DNA of 64,000 nucleotides from Streptomyces sp. TLI_235 (GCA_002300355.1 NSGV01000001.1:1488001-1552000); one strand, 5' to 3'. Shown: positions 1 through 8,702, counted from the first letter of the stretch. Numbers and translations: made by a program. The notes: a model not told the origin generated them from the sequence alone.

Positions 1-180
1 GACATCGCCGTCAACGGCAGCCGGGTGGTCGCCGGGCGGGCCTTCCGCCCCACCGGCGGCTGGGACAACTGGGCGACGGTCGCGATGCCGATCACGCTGC
101 GCCCGGGCGCCAACACCGTCCGGGTCACCGCCGTCGGCGCGGCCGGGGCACCCCGGCTGGACCGGATCGCGATCGCCTGA
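1..180 (+). CDS. C-terminal end of a secreted carbohydrate-binding (CBM6/CBM35-like) protein, partial
   Basis: The reading frame is open from the first base and stops at 178-180, so only the last 59 residues are present. They contain GGWDNWATV followed by LRPGANTVRVTA and a closing LDRIAIA, the usual last strands of a CBM35/CBM6 beta-sandwich attached to actinobacterial glycoside hydrolases. The catalytic part, if there is one, lies outside the window, so the enzyme class cannot be named. The gene converges on the sulfite-oxidase-like gene 40 bp away. Three copies of GCCGGT follow the stop; I see no convincing hairpin. Confidence 0.7.
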   Translation, partial: DIAVNGSRVVAGRAFRPTGGWDNWATVAMPITLRPGANTVRVTAVGAAGAPRLDRIAIA

Positions 181-220
181 GCCGGTGCCGGTGCCGGTGC
201 CGGGCCTGGCGTCCGGTGTC

Positions 221-1429
221 TCACACCACCGTCACCGGGTGCACCACGACCGCGTCGAAGAGGTAGCCCTCGCGGTTGAACGGCGCCTCGGCCGGCTGGG
301 TGCGGCCGAGCAGGTCGGTGGCGCGGGCACGCAGCCCGTACCGGCCGGGCGCGGCGGGCCGCCAGTCCACCGCCCACCGCCGCCACCCGTACCGGCTCGG
401 CTGGTCCAGCAGCTCGGCCGGGTACCAGTCGCGGCCGCCGTCGGTGCTCACCTCGACCGCGCGGACGGCGGCCGCCCCGGACCAGGAGCGGCCGCGCAGC
501 CGGTGGGTGCGGCCGGCGGCCAGCACCGCGCCCGGGGCCAGTTCGAAGGCGCTCTTGACGGTCTGCCGGGTGAGCGCCGGGCCGCCTCCGGCCGGCTGCC
601 CCGGACCGAACAGCCGGTAGTACGCGGTGGTCCACGGCGACTCCAGCGGCCGGTCGGCGACCTCGACCGACCCCAGCCACTTGATCGAGGCCACCCCCAC
701 CCAACCGGGCACCACCAGCCGGGCCGGGCCCCCGTGGTCGGGCGGCAGCGGCTGCCCGTTCATCTCGTACGCGACCAGCACGTCGTCCAGCGCCTTGCCG
801 ATCGGCAGCGGGCGGCGCACCCGACCGAGGTTCCGACCGGCCGCCCGGTACTCGGGGTCGAGGCCGCCGGGCAGCACGTCCACCGCCGCCGGGCGGAGGC
901 CGGCCCGCTCCAGCAGTTCGCCGAGCGGCACCCCGCGCCAGGCCGCCATGCCGACACCGCCCAGCCCCCAGGCGGTGCCGGGCGCGGGCGTGCCCTGCTG
1001 CTCGGACCAGTACCGGCGCCCGTTCCCGGCGCACTCCAGGACGGCGTCCAGGGTCACCGAGGGCAGGGCGCGCAGCTCGGCGAGGGAGAAGACCGCCCCC
1101 GCGCCACGCAGTCCGCTGCCGTGCACCCGCAGCCGCCAGGTCTCCGGGTCGATCCGCGGGGTGCGGGTGTGATTGCGGACGAAGAACCGCTCGTTCGGGG
1201 TGTGCAGGCCGGTGCCGGCGAGCGTGTCCCAGCGCATCTCGGCGTTGCCGCCGTGGCGCAGGAACCACTGCGGGGGCAGCGGCTTGGCGATGCCACCGCC
1301 TCCTGCCGAGGGCGTCCCGGGAGGCACGGCTCCACGGTAGTACGGCCGACCGGGTGCCGACAGCCGCCCGCCGCACCTGGCCTGACCTGCGGTGACGGAA
1401 TCGATGCCGAGCTTCCGCCGGGACTTCAT
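221..1429 (-). CDS. Sulfite-oxidase-family molybdopterin oxidoreductase
   Basis: A 402-residue protein of the sulfite oxidase/YedY superfamily, which binds a mononuclear molybdenum cofactor. The cofactor-binding domain covers about residues 75-260. It carries the Mo-ligand cysteine in LECAGNGR (Cys133) and the conserved RFFVRNHTRTP stretch. Residues 275-400 resemble the Mo-co dimerisation domain (STDGGRDWYPAEL). The first ~45 residues are low complexity with no clear signal peptide or twin-arginine motif, so location is uncertain. The ATG at 1429 is kept because conservation already begins near residue 50, upstream of the next methionine; an AAAGGA lies 13 nt before it. The physiological substrate cannot be told from sequence. 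Confidence 0.85.
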   Translation of the reverse strand: MKSRRKLGIDSVTAGQARCGGRLSAPGRPYYRGAVPPGTPSAGGGGIAKPLPPQWFLRHGGNAEMRWDTLAGTGLHTPNERFFVRNHTRTPRIDPETWRLRVHGSGLRGAGAVFSLAELRALPSVTLDAVLECAGNGRRYWSEQQGTPAPGTAWGLGGVGMAAWRGVPLGELLERAGLRPAAVDVLPGGLDPEYRAAGRNLGRVRRPLPIGKALDDVLVAYEMNGQPLPPDHGGPARLVVPGWVGVASIKWLGSVEVADRPLESPWTTAYYRLFGPGQPAGGGPALTRQTVKSAFELAPGAVLAAGRTHRLRGRSWSGAAAVRAVEVSTDGGRDWYPAELLDQPSRYGWRRWAVDWRPAAPGRYGLRARATDLLGRTQPAEAPFNREGYLFDAVVVHPVTVV

Positions 1430-1474
1430 CCGCGCGTAGCCGTCCTTTCACACCGGCCTGGCACGATCCGGGGC

Positions 1475-1669
1475 ATGGTCGAACCATCCGCCCCGATCAC
1501 ACCGATCGCCCCGCCGCACCCGCGTTTCCCGCTCCCCCGCCGGCACCGCCGCTGGCTGGCCTGCGCCGCCGTCGCCGCCGCCGTCGCGCTCGGCGGCCTC
1601 GGGGTGGGCGCCACCGCGGAGACCTTCGGGGACCACCGGCGCGACGCGGCGGTCCAGGCGGCCCGCTGA
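1475..1669 (+). CDS. Small single-pass membrane protein, hypothetical
   Basis: A 64-residue ORF starting at the ATG at 1475. It has a proline-rich N-terminus, a basic patch (RRHRRW) and one hydrophobic segment (about residues 28-46, ACAAVAAAVALGGLGVGA), ending in a charged tail. The layout suits a small membrane or exported protein. I recognise no family. It is divergent from the sulfite-oxidase-like gene and separated from it by 45 bp. No strong ribosome-binding site is visible, so the gene is plausible rather than secure. Confidence 0.4.
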   Translation: MVEPSAPITPIAPPHPRFPLPRRHRRWLACAAVAAAVALGGLGVGATAETFGDHRRDAAVQAAR

Positions 1670-1748
1670 GCCGATCGAGTGGTGTCGGCCCGGCCCGCGG
1701 CCGATACTGCCGTCATCGGCACAGGCACCTGAGCGAGGGGGTGGTCCC

Positions 1749-1955
1749 ATGGCCACCGGCACTGTCAGGACGTACTACCCGGGCCACGGCTACGGCTACA
1801 TCAAGCCCGACGACGGCGGGCCGGAACTGACCGTCTACTACGACTCCATCGTGGACGCGCCCGGGCACGTGCTGGCCGACGGGCAGCGCGTGGAGTACGA
1901 CGCCACCGTCCAGGAGTTCCGCGAGGTCGCCGAGCGGGTCCGCGCCGTGGAGTGA
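1749..1955 (+). CDS. Small cold-shock-domain-like protein
   Basis: A 68-residue protein with the order of a cold-shock domain. It opens with GTVRTYYPGHGYGYIKPDDGG, which corresponds to the usual G-x-V-K-W-F-x-x-x-K-G-F-G-F-I RNP1 region but with tyrosines in place of several RNA-stacking phenylalanines. It continues with VYYDSIV (RNP2-like) and DGQRVEYDATVQE. Cold-shock domains bind single-stranded RNA or DNA. The altered aromatics mean binding is likely but its specificity is unknown. A GAGCGAGGGGG sequence 8 nt before the ATG is a good ribosome-binding site. It is shorter and more acidic than CspA-type proteins. Confidence 0.75.
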   Translation: MATGTVRTYYPGHGYGYIKPDDGGPELTVYYDSIVDAPGHVLADGQRVEYDATVQEFREVAERVRAVE

Positions 1956-1979
1956 GCCGCACAAGGTTCTGCGGTCCGG

Positions 1980-2025
1980 GTTTCAGGCACCGCGGGAGTG
2001 GCGTTTCAGGCGCCGCGGGAGTGGC
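1980..2025. repeat. 23-bp tandem duplication over the 3' end of the DUF2398-like gene
   Basis: Positions 1980-2002 and 2003-2025 are the same 23-bp unit with one difference (A/G). The second copy contains the stop codon of the minus-strand gene (2006-2008); the first contains an equivalent TCA just after it. A recent slippage duplication at the stop is the simplest reading. Confidence 0.85.
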
Positions 2026-3409
2026 GGCCGGTGCCCGGGGCCGGGTGGAGTTCGGCCTGCGGGGCGTAGCGGGCGGCGGGGGCGCGGAGCACCCAGTTGC
2101 GGCCGGCCTCGGCGATCAGCTGCATGCGGTGCAGCAGGTCCAGGACGTCCCGGCGGAGTGCGGTGCGGTCCGCGAGGTAGTCGCACTCGGGCTTCTCGGG
2201 CAGCCCGTAGTCGTCGGTGATGTCGCCGAGGGCGCCGTCTATCAGGGCGTCGGGGACGAGGACGGCGGGCGGGGCGGCCTCCTCCGGCAGCGGGCGGAGC
2301 TCCTCCACCAGGCGCTCGGCGAGCAGCAGGGCGGTGTGGGCGAGCGGCCCGGCGCTGGCGGAGGCGAGGTCGGAGAGTTCGTCGGCGGGGTCGACCAGGG
2401 CTATGCCCTCGGCCCGGATCTCCGCCTCCAGCCCGAGGAAGTCGGCGAAGAGCTCGGCCTCGGCGGGCAGCCGGCCGAGCAGCCAGGCGCGTTCGGGGGC
2501 GGCGAGCTCGTCGGTGAGGACGACCGGGTTCTCGGCTAGCAGCCGGCGGACCGCCACGGCCGTGCCGTCGGCGGGGCCGGCCGGCACCGGGGCGGGCGCG
2601 GTGAGCAGCGTGCGGGCGAGGTCGCGGTCGAGTGCGAGTCCGCCGTCCGGCTCGGTGGTGACGACCTGCCAGTCCGTCAGCAGGGCGGGCAGCTCGGGCC
2701 GTTCGAGGTCGGGCACGCGCCCGTCGGCGATCGCGCCGAGGGCGAGCACGAGGGCGGCGTACCCCTCGGGCCGGAAGCCGGGCTGGGTGCGGCCGGCGAG
2801 CGGGGCCTTGTGCAGGCGGGCGTGGCCGGGGCCCACGGTGAGGGGGTAGCCGAGGAGTTCACCGAATCGCCTTGTCAGCCAGTCGGCGTGACGGTGGATC
2901 AGCGGGAAGCCGGCACCGTGCGGCCCGCCGGGGGTGACCAGCGGGTGGGCGAGCAGCAGCCGGGCGGCGGTGCGGCGCTCACCGGCCGCCGCGCTCTGCC
3001 CCGGGCCCCGGGTGCGGTCGGGGCGGCGGTGCCGCCCGGGGGCGGCGGGCGCCGGCACCCGGCCGGGCGGGGTCTCGGGGCGGGCCCGGCGCAGACCGCG
3101 GGAGCGGGCGGCCGCGGCGGCGGCCCGGTGCACGGTCGGCCCGTGCCACCAGCTGACGGCGGCGGCGGGGCCGTGCGAGTCGGCGGGGCGGCCGCCGAGG
3201 TGCCGGGCGGGGTACAGCCCGAAGAGGGCGGTGAACAGTCGGTGCGCGGCCGCCTCGTCGGCATCGGCGAAGCGCCGCGCGAGGAGCTCGGCCTGCGGGT
3301 ACGCGCCGGTGCACGCGTGGGCCGTGAGCTGCCCCGCCCCGCCCAAGCGCCCGTCCGCCGCGCCCCCGGCCGCCCCGCGGGCGCCGGTCGCGTACTCGTG
3401 CTGCTCCAT
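2006..3409 (-). CDS. DUF2398/TIGR02678-like protein (Wadjet JetB-type), isolated
   Basis: A 467-residue protein. From about residue 150 it resembles the TIGR02678/DUF2398 family: LLLAHPLVT, an HRHADWLTRRFGELLGYPLTV block, ARLHKAPL, a GYAALVLALGAIAD helix, and C-terminal LPEKPECDYLADRTALRRDVLDLL. In type II Wadjet systems this family is the KITE-like JetB subunit and stands with DUF2397, an SMC ATPase and DUF2399. None of those partners is adjacent here; the neighbours are a cold-shock gene and a sterol desaturase. Residues 80-150 are low-complexity and poorly conserved. It may be a remnant, a stand-alone paralogue or something only distantly related. The start is the first ATG; its ribosome-binding site is weak. 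Confidence 0.55.
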   Translation of the reverse strand: MEQHEYATGARGAAGGAADGRLGGAGQLTAHACTGAYPQAELLARRFADADEAAAHRLFTALFGLYPARHLGGRPADSHGPAAAVSWWHGPTVHRAAAAAARSRGLRRARPETPPGRVPAPAAPGRHRRPDRTRGPGQSAAAGERRTAARLLLAHPLVTPGGPHGAGFPLIHRHADWLTRRFGELLGYPLTVGPGHARLHKAPLAGRTQPGFRPEGYAALVLALGAIADGRVPDLERPELPALLTDWQVVTTEPDGGLALDRDLARTLLTAPAPVPAGPADGTAVAVRRLLAENPVVLTDELAAPERAWLLGRLPAEAELFADFLGLEAEIRAEGIALVDPADELSDLASASAGPLAHTALLLAERLVEELRPLPEEAAPPAVLVPDALIDGALGDITDDYGLPEKPECDYLADRTALRRDVLDLLHRMQLIAEAGRNWVLRAPAARYAPQAELHPAPGTGRHSRGA

Positions 3410-3536
3410 GTCGCGTCCCAGCCTAGACGGTGCCCGGGGCCGGACGGCACGCCTCCGCCGGTCGGTCCGGGACCGCCGCTACGGGCGGGTAACCTCACCT
3501 CTTCCGTGTGCGCCCGGTGTCCCCTAAGGTCCTGGC

Positions 3537-4397
3537 ATGCCGAACCTGCCCGACGTCGTGCGGTGGTCCATACCCGCCTTCGTGCTGCTCACCGTCCTGG
3601 AGGCGGTCTCCTACCGGTTCCACCCGGAGGAGGACGAACAGGGGTACTCCCCGAAGGACACCGCGGCGAGCCTCTCCATGGGCCTCGGCAGCCTGCTGTT
3701 CGACGCCGGCTGGAAGATCCCGATCGTGGCGGCATACTCGGCGCTGTACGAGCTGACCCCGCTGCGGGTGCCGGTGCTGTGGTGGACGGTGCCGCTGATG
3801 CTGCTGGCGCAGGACTTCTTCTACTACTGGTCGCACCGCGGCCACCACGTCGTGCGGCTCCTGTGGGCCTGCCACGTGGTGCACCACTCCAGCCGCCGGT
3901 TCAACCTGTCGACGGCGCTGCGCCAGCCCTGGACGGGCGCCACCTCCTGGGTGTTCTACCTGCCGATGATCGCGCTCGGCGTGCACCCGGCAGCGCTGGC
4001 GTTCTGCTCCTCGGTCAGCCTGGTGTACCAGTTCTGGATCCACACCGAGCGGATCGACCGGCTGCCGCGCCCGGTCGAGTTCCTGTTCAACACGCCCTCG
4101 CACCACCGGGTGCACCACGCCTCGCAGGGCGGCTACCTGGACCGCAACTTCGGTGGCATCCTGATCGTCTTCGACCGGTTGTTCGGCTCGTTCACGCCGG
4201 AGACGGAGCGGCCGGTCTACGGCCTGACGAAGAACCTGGAGAGCTGCAACCCGCTGCGGGTGGCGACCCACGAGTACGCGGCGATCGCCCGCGACGTGGC
4301 CGCGGCCGGCAGTTGGGGCGACCGCCTCCGCCACCTCACCAAGGGGCCGGGCTGGCAGCCCGCCCGCACCGAGAGCCCGGAGGGCACCCTCGTATGA
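3537..4397 (+). CDS. Sterol desaturase / fatty acid hydroxylase superfamily membrane protein
   Basis: A 286-residue integral membrane oxygenase. The histidine boxes that ligate the non-haem di-iron centre are all present: HRGHH (about residue 102), HVVHHSS (about 117) and HHRVHH (about 192), with another histidine in the IHTERI region. Hydrophobic segments near residues 10-22, 48-75, 85-100 and 140-165 give the usual membrane hairpins. The substrate (a sterol, carotenoid or fatty acyl chain) cannot be assigned. Its stop codon overlaps the ATG of the YhhN gene by four bases, so the two are probably translated together. AAGG lies 8 nt before the ATG. Confidence 0.9.
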   Translation: MPNLPDVVRWSIPAFVLLTVLEAVSYRFHPEEDEQGYSPKDTAASLSMGLGSLLFDAGWKIPIVAAYSALYELTPLRVPVLWWTVPLMLLAQDFFYYWSHRGHHVVRLLWACHVVHHSSRRFNLSTALRQPWTGATSWVFYLPMIALGVHPAALAFCSSVSLVYQFWIHTERIDRLPRPVEFLFNTPSHHRVHHASQGGYLDRNFGGILIVFDRLFGSFTPETERPVYGLTKNLESCNPLRVATHEYAAIARDVAAAGSWGDRLRHLTKGPGWQPARTESPEGTLV

Positions 4398-5122
4398 CCG
4401 TCTCCGCACGACTGCGCGCCGCGCGCGGCCTCGTCACCGCCTTCGCCGCGACCTCGGCGGCCCACCTGGGGGCGATCGCGACCGGCTCTACCGTGCTGCA
4501 GAACGCCACCAAGCCGGCCCTGATGCCGCTGCTGGCCGCGCACAGCCTGGCCTCCGCGGAGCGTGCACCGAAGCTGCTGGCGCCGGCCCTGCTGGCGAGC
4601 ACCGCGGGCGACGTGCTGCTGCAGCTCGGCGGGGACACCGCCTTCCTGGCCGGAATGGGCTCCTTCGCGGCGGCTCACGTGGCCTACGTGACGATGTTCG
4701 CCCGGCAGGGCGCCTTCTCGGACGGGCGGCGCACCATGCTGGTGGCGGCGGGCTACGCGGCGGCCTGGGCGGCGGTGATCACCCAGCTGTGGCCGGACCT
4801 CGGCTCGCTGCAGATCCCGGTGGCGGTGTACAGCCTGCTGCTGGCGTCCACCGCGGTCTCCTCGGCCGGTCTCGGACTCGCGACCGGGATCGGCGGCGGC
4901 CTGTTCCTGCTCTCGGACAGCCTGATCGCCGTCCGGCTGGCCGGCTGGAAGCTGCTGCCCGGCCACAACGTGCTGGTCATGGCCACCTACATCGCGGCGC
5001 AGTACCTGCTGGCGCGGGGTGCGCTGCGGGCCGAGGAGACCCGGACGGCGCCGCCGGAGGCCCGGACGGCGTCGCAGGAGGCGGACGAGGCCGCCGGAAC
5101 GCGACTCGGCGCCCCGGCCTGA
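4394..5122 (+). CDS. YhhN/TMEM86 family membrane protein (lysoplasmalogenase-like)
   Basis: A 242-residue protein with about eight hydrophobic helices and the family residues KPALMPLLA, STAGDVLLQ and LLSDSLIA, which include the conserved aspartates of the YhhN/TMEM86 fold. TMEM86B hydrolyses the vinyl-ether bond of lysoplasmalogens; the bacterial role is not established. The last ~35 residues are a hydrophilic, acidic tail outside the domain. It starts inside the end of the sterol desaturase gene (ATGA overlap). The pair could act on the same membrane lipid, which is inference only. Confidence 0.85.
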   Translation: MTVSARLRAARGLVTAFAATSAAHLGAIATGSTVLQNATKPALMPLLAAHSLASAERAPKLLAPALLASTAGDVLLQLGGDTAFLAGMGSFAAAHVAYVTMFARQGAFSDGRRTMLVAAGYAAAWAAVITQLWPDLGSLQIPVAVYSLLLASTAVSSAGLGLATGIGGGLFLLSDSLIAVRLAGWKLLPGHNVLVMATYIAAQYLLARGALRAEETRTAPPEARTASQEADEAAGTRLGAPA

Positions 5123-5153
5123 GCGGGCGGGGCGCCGAGCGGACGAGCGGGCA

Positions 5154-5741
5154 TCAGGACTGCGGGGCGCGGCGCCGCAGCAGCCAGAAGCCGCCGAGTC
5201 CGGCGGCGACCAGCGCCCCGCCGGTGGCCAGCTCCCGGGGGCCGGTACCGGTGACCGAGCCGCCGGCGCCGGTGGCCACGCTGCCGTGCGGCTCGGGCGC
5301 GGTGGTGCCGTGGCCGGAGCCCGCCGGAGTCAGCGGGGCCAGCACGCCGACGGTGCCGCTGAACGCGTCGCCGTTGGGGCACTTGCCGTCGATGCCCCAG
5401 GAGGCGGGCTTCTCGGTCACCTGCTCGGAGAGGGTGAGCTCGGTCGCCGAGAGCAGCGCGATGCTGCCGGTGTAGGTGCCGTTCGGGCCCGAGGTCAGGG
5501 TGACGGAGCCGCCGGTGAACGCCTTCGAGGTGGCGGTGATGGTCTTCGTCGTACTGGCTGGGCAGACCACGTTGACGGTGACCCTCTCACCCGGGGCGGC
5601 CTGGGCCGGGGTGACCTTGGCCGGTTCCGGCCCCTTCGCCGGTGCAGCGGGTGCGGCGGGCGCCGCGTGCGCGGTCGGCGCGGCGAGGACGAGCAGGGCG
5701 GTCGTGCCGAGCGCGGCGGCGGCGGTACGCGGGATGCGCAT
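5154..5741 (-). CDS. Secreted cell-surface protein with a sortase-like C-terminal tail
   Basis: A 195-residue protein. It begins with a Sec signal peptide (MRIPRT, hydrophobic core, AHA-A cleavage region near residue 27), continues with an Ala/Pro-rich stretch and a beta-rich domain with two cysteines (NVVCPA, DGKCPNG), then a Gly/Ser/Thr linker. It ends with ELATGG, a hydrophobic helix (ALVAAGLGGFWLL) and RRRAPQS. This is the architecture of a sortase substrate, but the motif is one residue short of LAxTG. The start at 5741 is chosen because GGAGG stands 6 nt before it and a signal peptide follows; an in-frame start 138 nt upstream has neither. Confidence 0.75.
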   Translation of the reverse strand: MRIPRTAAAALGTTALLVLAAPTAHAAPAAPAAPAKGPEPAKVTPAQAAPGERVTVNVVCPASTTKTITATSKAFTGGSVTLTSGPNGTYTGSIALLSATELTLSEQVTEKPASWGIDGKCPNGDAFSGTVGVLAPLTPAGSGHGTTAPEPHGSVATGAGGSVTGTGPRELATGGALVAAGLGGFWLLRRRAPQS

Positions 5742-5897
5742 GCCTGACCTCCAGGTTCTCGGATGCGGCCGGGGGCGGGGTCGCCCCGTGGTCGGTCGGC
5801 TGCACCCGGTCACGCCCGACGGTAGGCAGCAGCGCCGCACCCGGCCACCGCACGCGACCGTTCGGGTCCGGACGGTCACTGCGGGTGCAGGCCGCGC

Positions 5898-6701
5898 TCA
5901 GACCTCCAGGTCGACGACGACCGGCGCGTGGTCCGAGGTGCCCTTGCCCTTGCGCGCCTCGCGGTCCACGTAGCTGTCGGTGACCGCGTCGGCGAAGGCC
6001 TTGTTGCCGAGCGTCAGGTCGATCCGCATGCCGCGGTTCTTCGGGAAGGCGAGCTGGCGGTAGTCCCAGTAGGTGTAGGGGTGGTCGTACTTGAGCGGGC
6101 GGGGCATCACGTCCTGCAGGCCGGCCTCGTGGAGGGCGGCGAGGGCGGCCCGCTCGGGCTCGGTGACGTGGGTGAGGCCGACGAAGGCCGCGGGGTCGAA
6201 GACGTCCTCGTCGGTCGGGGCGATGTTGAAGTCGCCGAGCACCGCGAACGGGCGGGGGCCGGCCGCGTCCTCCACGATGGTCTGCCGCAGCGTCTCCAGC
6301 CAGGCCAGCTTGTAGCGGTAGTGCGCGTGGTCGACCTCGCGGCCGTTCGGCACGTACACCGACCAGACCCGGACGGGGCCGCAGGTGGCGCCGACGGCGC
6401 GCGGCTCGACCTCGGGCAGCAGCGCGTCGTCGGCCTGGTAGCCGGGCTGCTCGGGCAGGCCGCGGACGACGTCCTCCAGGCCGAGCCTGGACAGCACCGC
6501 GACACCGTTCCACCGGCCGCTGCCGTGCGCGGCGGTCTCGTAGCCGAGCGCCCGGACCTCCTCGTACGGGAAGGCGTCGGCCGCGCACTTGAGCTCCTGC
6601 AGGCAGAGCACGTCGGGGGCGGCGCTCTCCAGCCACTCCAGGAGCTTGGGCAGCCGCGCGGTGACGGAGTTGATGTTCCAGGTGGCGATGCGGACGGTCA
6701 C
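5898..6701 (-). CDS. xth: Exodeoxyribonuclease III (AP endonuclease)
   Basis: A 267-residue member of the exonuclease III/AP endonuclease family, which incises DNA at abasic sites and degrades 3' ends in base-excision repair. The metal and catalytic residues are visible: ATWNIN (Asn7-type), LQELK (metal-binding Glu), SVYVPNG, LGDFNIAP (Asp/Asn pair), and the C-terminal SDHAPVV with the catalytic histidine. Length is normal for the family. The start ATG has no strong ribosome-binding site, but the protein begins exactly at the conserved N-terminus. It stands alone between two genes on the same strand. Confidence 0.95.
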   Translation of the reverse strand: MTVRIATWNINSVTARLPKLLEWLESAAPDVLCLQELKCAADAFPYEEVRALGYETAAHGSGRWNGVAVLSRLGLEDVVRGLPEQPGYQADDALLPEVEPRAVGATCGPVRVWSVYVPNGREVDHAHYRYKLAWLETLRQTIVEDAAGPRPFAVLGDFNIAPTDEDVFDPAAFVGLTHVTEPERAALAALHEAGLQDVMPRPLKYDHPYTYWDYRQLAFPKNRGMRIDLTLGNKAFADAVTDSYVDREARKGKGTSDHAPVVVDLEV

Positions 6702-6814
6702 GGCGGGCGGCCTCCCCGGTGGTACGGCCGTTCGGGCGGGTGCGCGCGAACGGGGCGGGCGCCCGGCAGACGCCCACCCCGAACATACCGCCAGGCACCG
6801 ACAACTCCGGGCGG

Positions 6815-8626
6815 TCAGCGGCCGGGCCGCACCACCGCCGCCGAGCCTCCGCCGCGGCGGACCGGTTCGGCGGCCGCCCGCCAGCGGCCGTCCGGCAGCC
6901 GTTCCACGCCGGTGGCGGCGCCGATCTCCGCGGAGGGCGCGAGCACCTGACCGAGCGCCTCCAGGCCGGCCCGCTCGGGCAGCGCCAGGAAGCCGGCCTC
7001 CGCGGCGGTGGTCGCGGCGTTGCGCTGGCTGGCCCGCGGTGCGGCGATCGCCTGCTCCAGGGTCAGCCCGCGGTCGAGCCGGCCGAGCAGCACCTGCAGC
7101 ACGGTGGTGATGATGGTCGCCCCGCCGGGCGAGCCCGCGGCGAACAGCGGCCGGCCGTCGCGCAGCACGATCGTCGGCGACATCGAGGAGCGCGGCCGCT
7201 TGCCGGGCCCGGGCAGGTTGGGGTCGGGCACGCCCGGGGTCACCGGGGTGAAGGAGAAGTCGGTCAGCTCGTTGTTGAGCAGGAAGCCGCGGCCGGGCAC
7301 GGTGATGCCGCTGCCGCCGGTCTGCTCGATGGTCAGGGTGTAGGAGACGACGTTGCCCCAGCGGTCGGCGACCGTCAGGTGGGTGGTGCTCGGGCCCTCG
7401 TACGCCTCGGTGACGGCCGGGCCCGCCGAGCCGCAGGCGGCGGGGTGGTACGGGTCGCCGGGGGCGAGCGGGCTGGTCAGCGCGCGGCCCGGGTCGAGCA
7501 GGCAGGCGCGGGCGGCGGCGAAGGCGGGCGAGAGCAGCCGGTCGGTGGGGACGGGCTGCGCGGCCGGGTCGCCGACCCAGCGGTTGCGGTCGGCGAAGGC
7601 GATCCGGGAGGCCTCCAGGAAGCGGTGGTGGTACTGGGTGGCGTCCAGGTGGGTCAGGTCGGAGTGGGCGAGGATGCCGAGCGCCTCGCCCACGGTGGTG
7701 CCGCCGCTGGAGGACGGCGCGATGGAGTACACCTCGGTGCCCCGGTAGGCCACCTCGGTGGGCTTCTGCTCCAGCGCCCGGTAGGCGGCGAGGTCGGCCC
7801 GGTCGACCTTGCCGGGGCGGGCGGTGCGGCCGGAGGCCGGGTCGACCGGCGGGTGCTGCAGGGTGTTCACGATGTCGGCGCCGATCGGGCCGCGGTAGAG
7901 GGCCCCGGTGCCGTCCCGGCCGAGCTGGCGGTAGGTGGCGGCGAGGTCGGGGTTGCGCAGCGTCGAGCCGACCGCCGGCAGTGCGCCGCCGGGCAGGAAG
8001 AGCGCGCGGGTGGCCGGGAAGTCGCGGAACCGGGCCTCGTTGGCGGCGGTCTGGTCGCGGAAGGTCTGGTCGACGGTGAAGCCGCGGTCGGCGATCCGCT
8101 CGGCCGGGCGCAGTACCTCGGCGAGCGGGCGGGTGCCCCAGCGCTGCAGTGCCTTCTCCCAGGTGGCGGCGGTGCCGGGGACGCCGACGGAGAGGCCGCT
8201 GGTGACGGCGTCGGCGAAGGGCAGCGGTTTGCCGTCGGCGTCCAGGAAGAGCGAGGTGTCGGCGGTGCGGGAGGCGGTCTCCCGGCCGTCGAGGGTGGAG
8301 ACCCGGCCGGTGCGGGCGTTGTAGACGACGAAGTAGCCCCCGCCGCCGATGCCGGCCGAGTAGGGCTCGGTCACGCCGAGGGCGGCGGCGGTGGCGACGG
8401 CCGCGTCGACGGCGTTTCCGCCGCGGCGCAGCACCTCGATGCCGGCGGCGGTGGCGTCGGCGTCGACGCTGGCGACCGCGCCGCCCCGGCCGACCGCCTC
8501 CGGAGTCTTCGGTAAGGCCTCCGCGGGTGCGGCGCCGGCGGGTGCGGCGCCGGCGGGTGCGACGGCACCCAGGACCAGGCAGCCGGTGAGGGCGATCGGC
8601 GGGGCGATTCGGGCCAGAGCTCTCAT
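6815..8626 (-). CDS. ggt: Secreted gamma-glutamyltransferase
   Basis: A 603-residue precursor of the N-terminal nucleophile hydrolase that cleaves gamma-glutamyl bonds of glutathione and related compounds and is normally exported. It has a signal sequence (residues 1-28), the large-subunit motifs GGNAVDAAVA and GIGGGGYFVVYN, and the autoprocessing site TTHLTVAD, where Thr414 becomes the N-terminus of the small subunit. SPGGATIITT forms the glycine-rich substrate loop. The ATG at 8626 is preferred over an upstream one because GGAGG precedes it by 7 nt. LTGC at residues 13-16 fits a lipobox, but the AGA-AP site fits ordinary Sec cleavage better. An imperfect 15-bp repeat encodes APAGA units after the signal. 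Confidence 0.93.
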   Translation of the reverse strand: MRALARIAPPIALTGCLVLGAVAPAGAAPAGAAPAEALPKTPEAVGRGGAVASVDADATAAGIEVLRRGGNAVDAAVATAAALGVTEPYSAGIGGGGYFVVYNARTGRVSTLDGRETASRTADTSLFLDADGKPLPFADAVTSGLSVGVPGTAATWEKALQRWGTRPLAEVLRPAERIADRGFTVDQTFRDQTAANEARFRDFPATRALFLPGGALPAVGSTLRNPDLAATYRQLGRDGTGALYRGPIGADIVNTLQHPPVDPASGRTARPGKVDRADLAAYRALEQKPTEVAYRGTEVYSIAPSSSGGTTVGEALGILAHSDLTHLDATQYHHRFLEASRIAFADRNRWVGDPAAQPVPTDRLLSPAFAAARACLLDPGRALTSPLAPGDPYHPAACGSAGPAVTEAYEGPSTTHLTVADRWGNVVSYTLTIEQTGGSGITVPGRGFLLNNELTDFSFTPVTPGVPDPNLPGPGKRPRSSMSPTIVLRDGRPLFAAGSPGGATIITTVLQVLLGRLDRGLTLEQAIAAPRASQRNAATTAAEAGFLALPERAGLEALGQVLAPSAEIGAATGVERLPDGRWRAAAEPVRRGGGSAAVVRPGR

Positions 8627-8702
8627 TACGGGGCCTCCTGAGGTGTCGTCAGCTCTCCGTTCTGCCACAGGTGCGGTGGACAGGACAACAGCGCCTCAGG
8701 CC

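Noticed and set aside
6815..8626. Gamma-glutamyltransferase as a lipoprotein (LTGC near residue 16)
   Set aside because: The hydrophobic core continues past the cysteine and a normal AxA cleavage site follows, so ordinary secretion is more likely.
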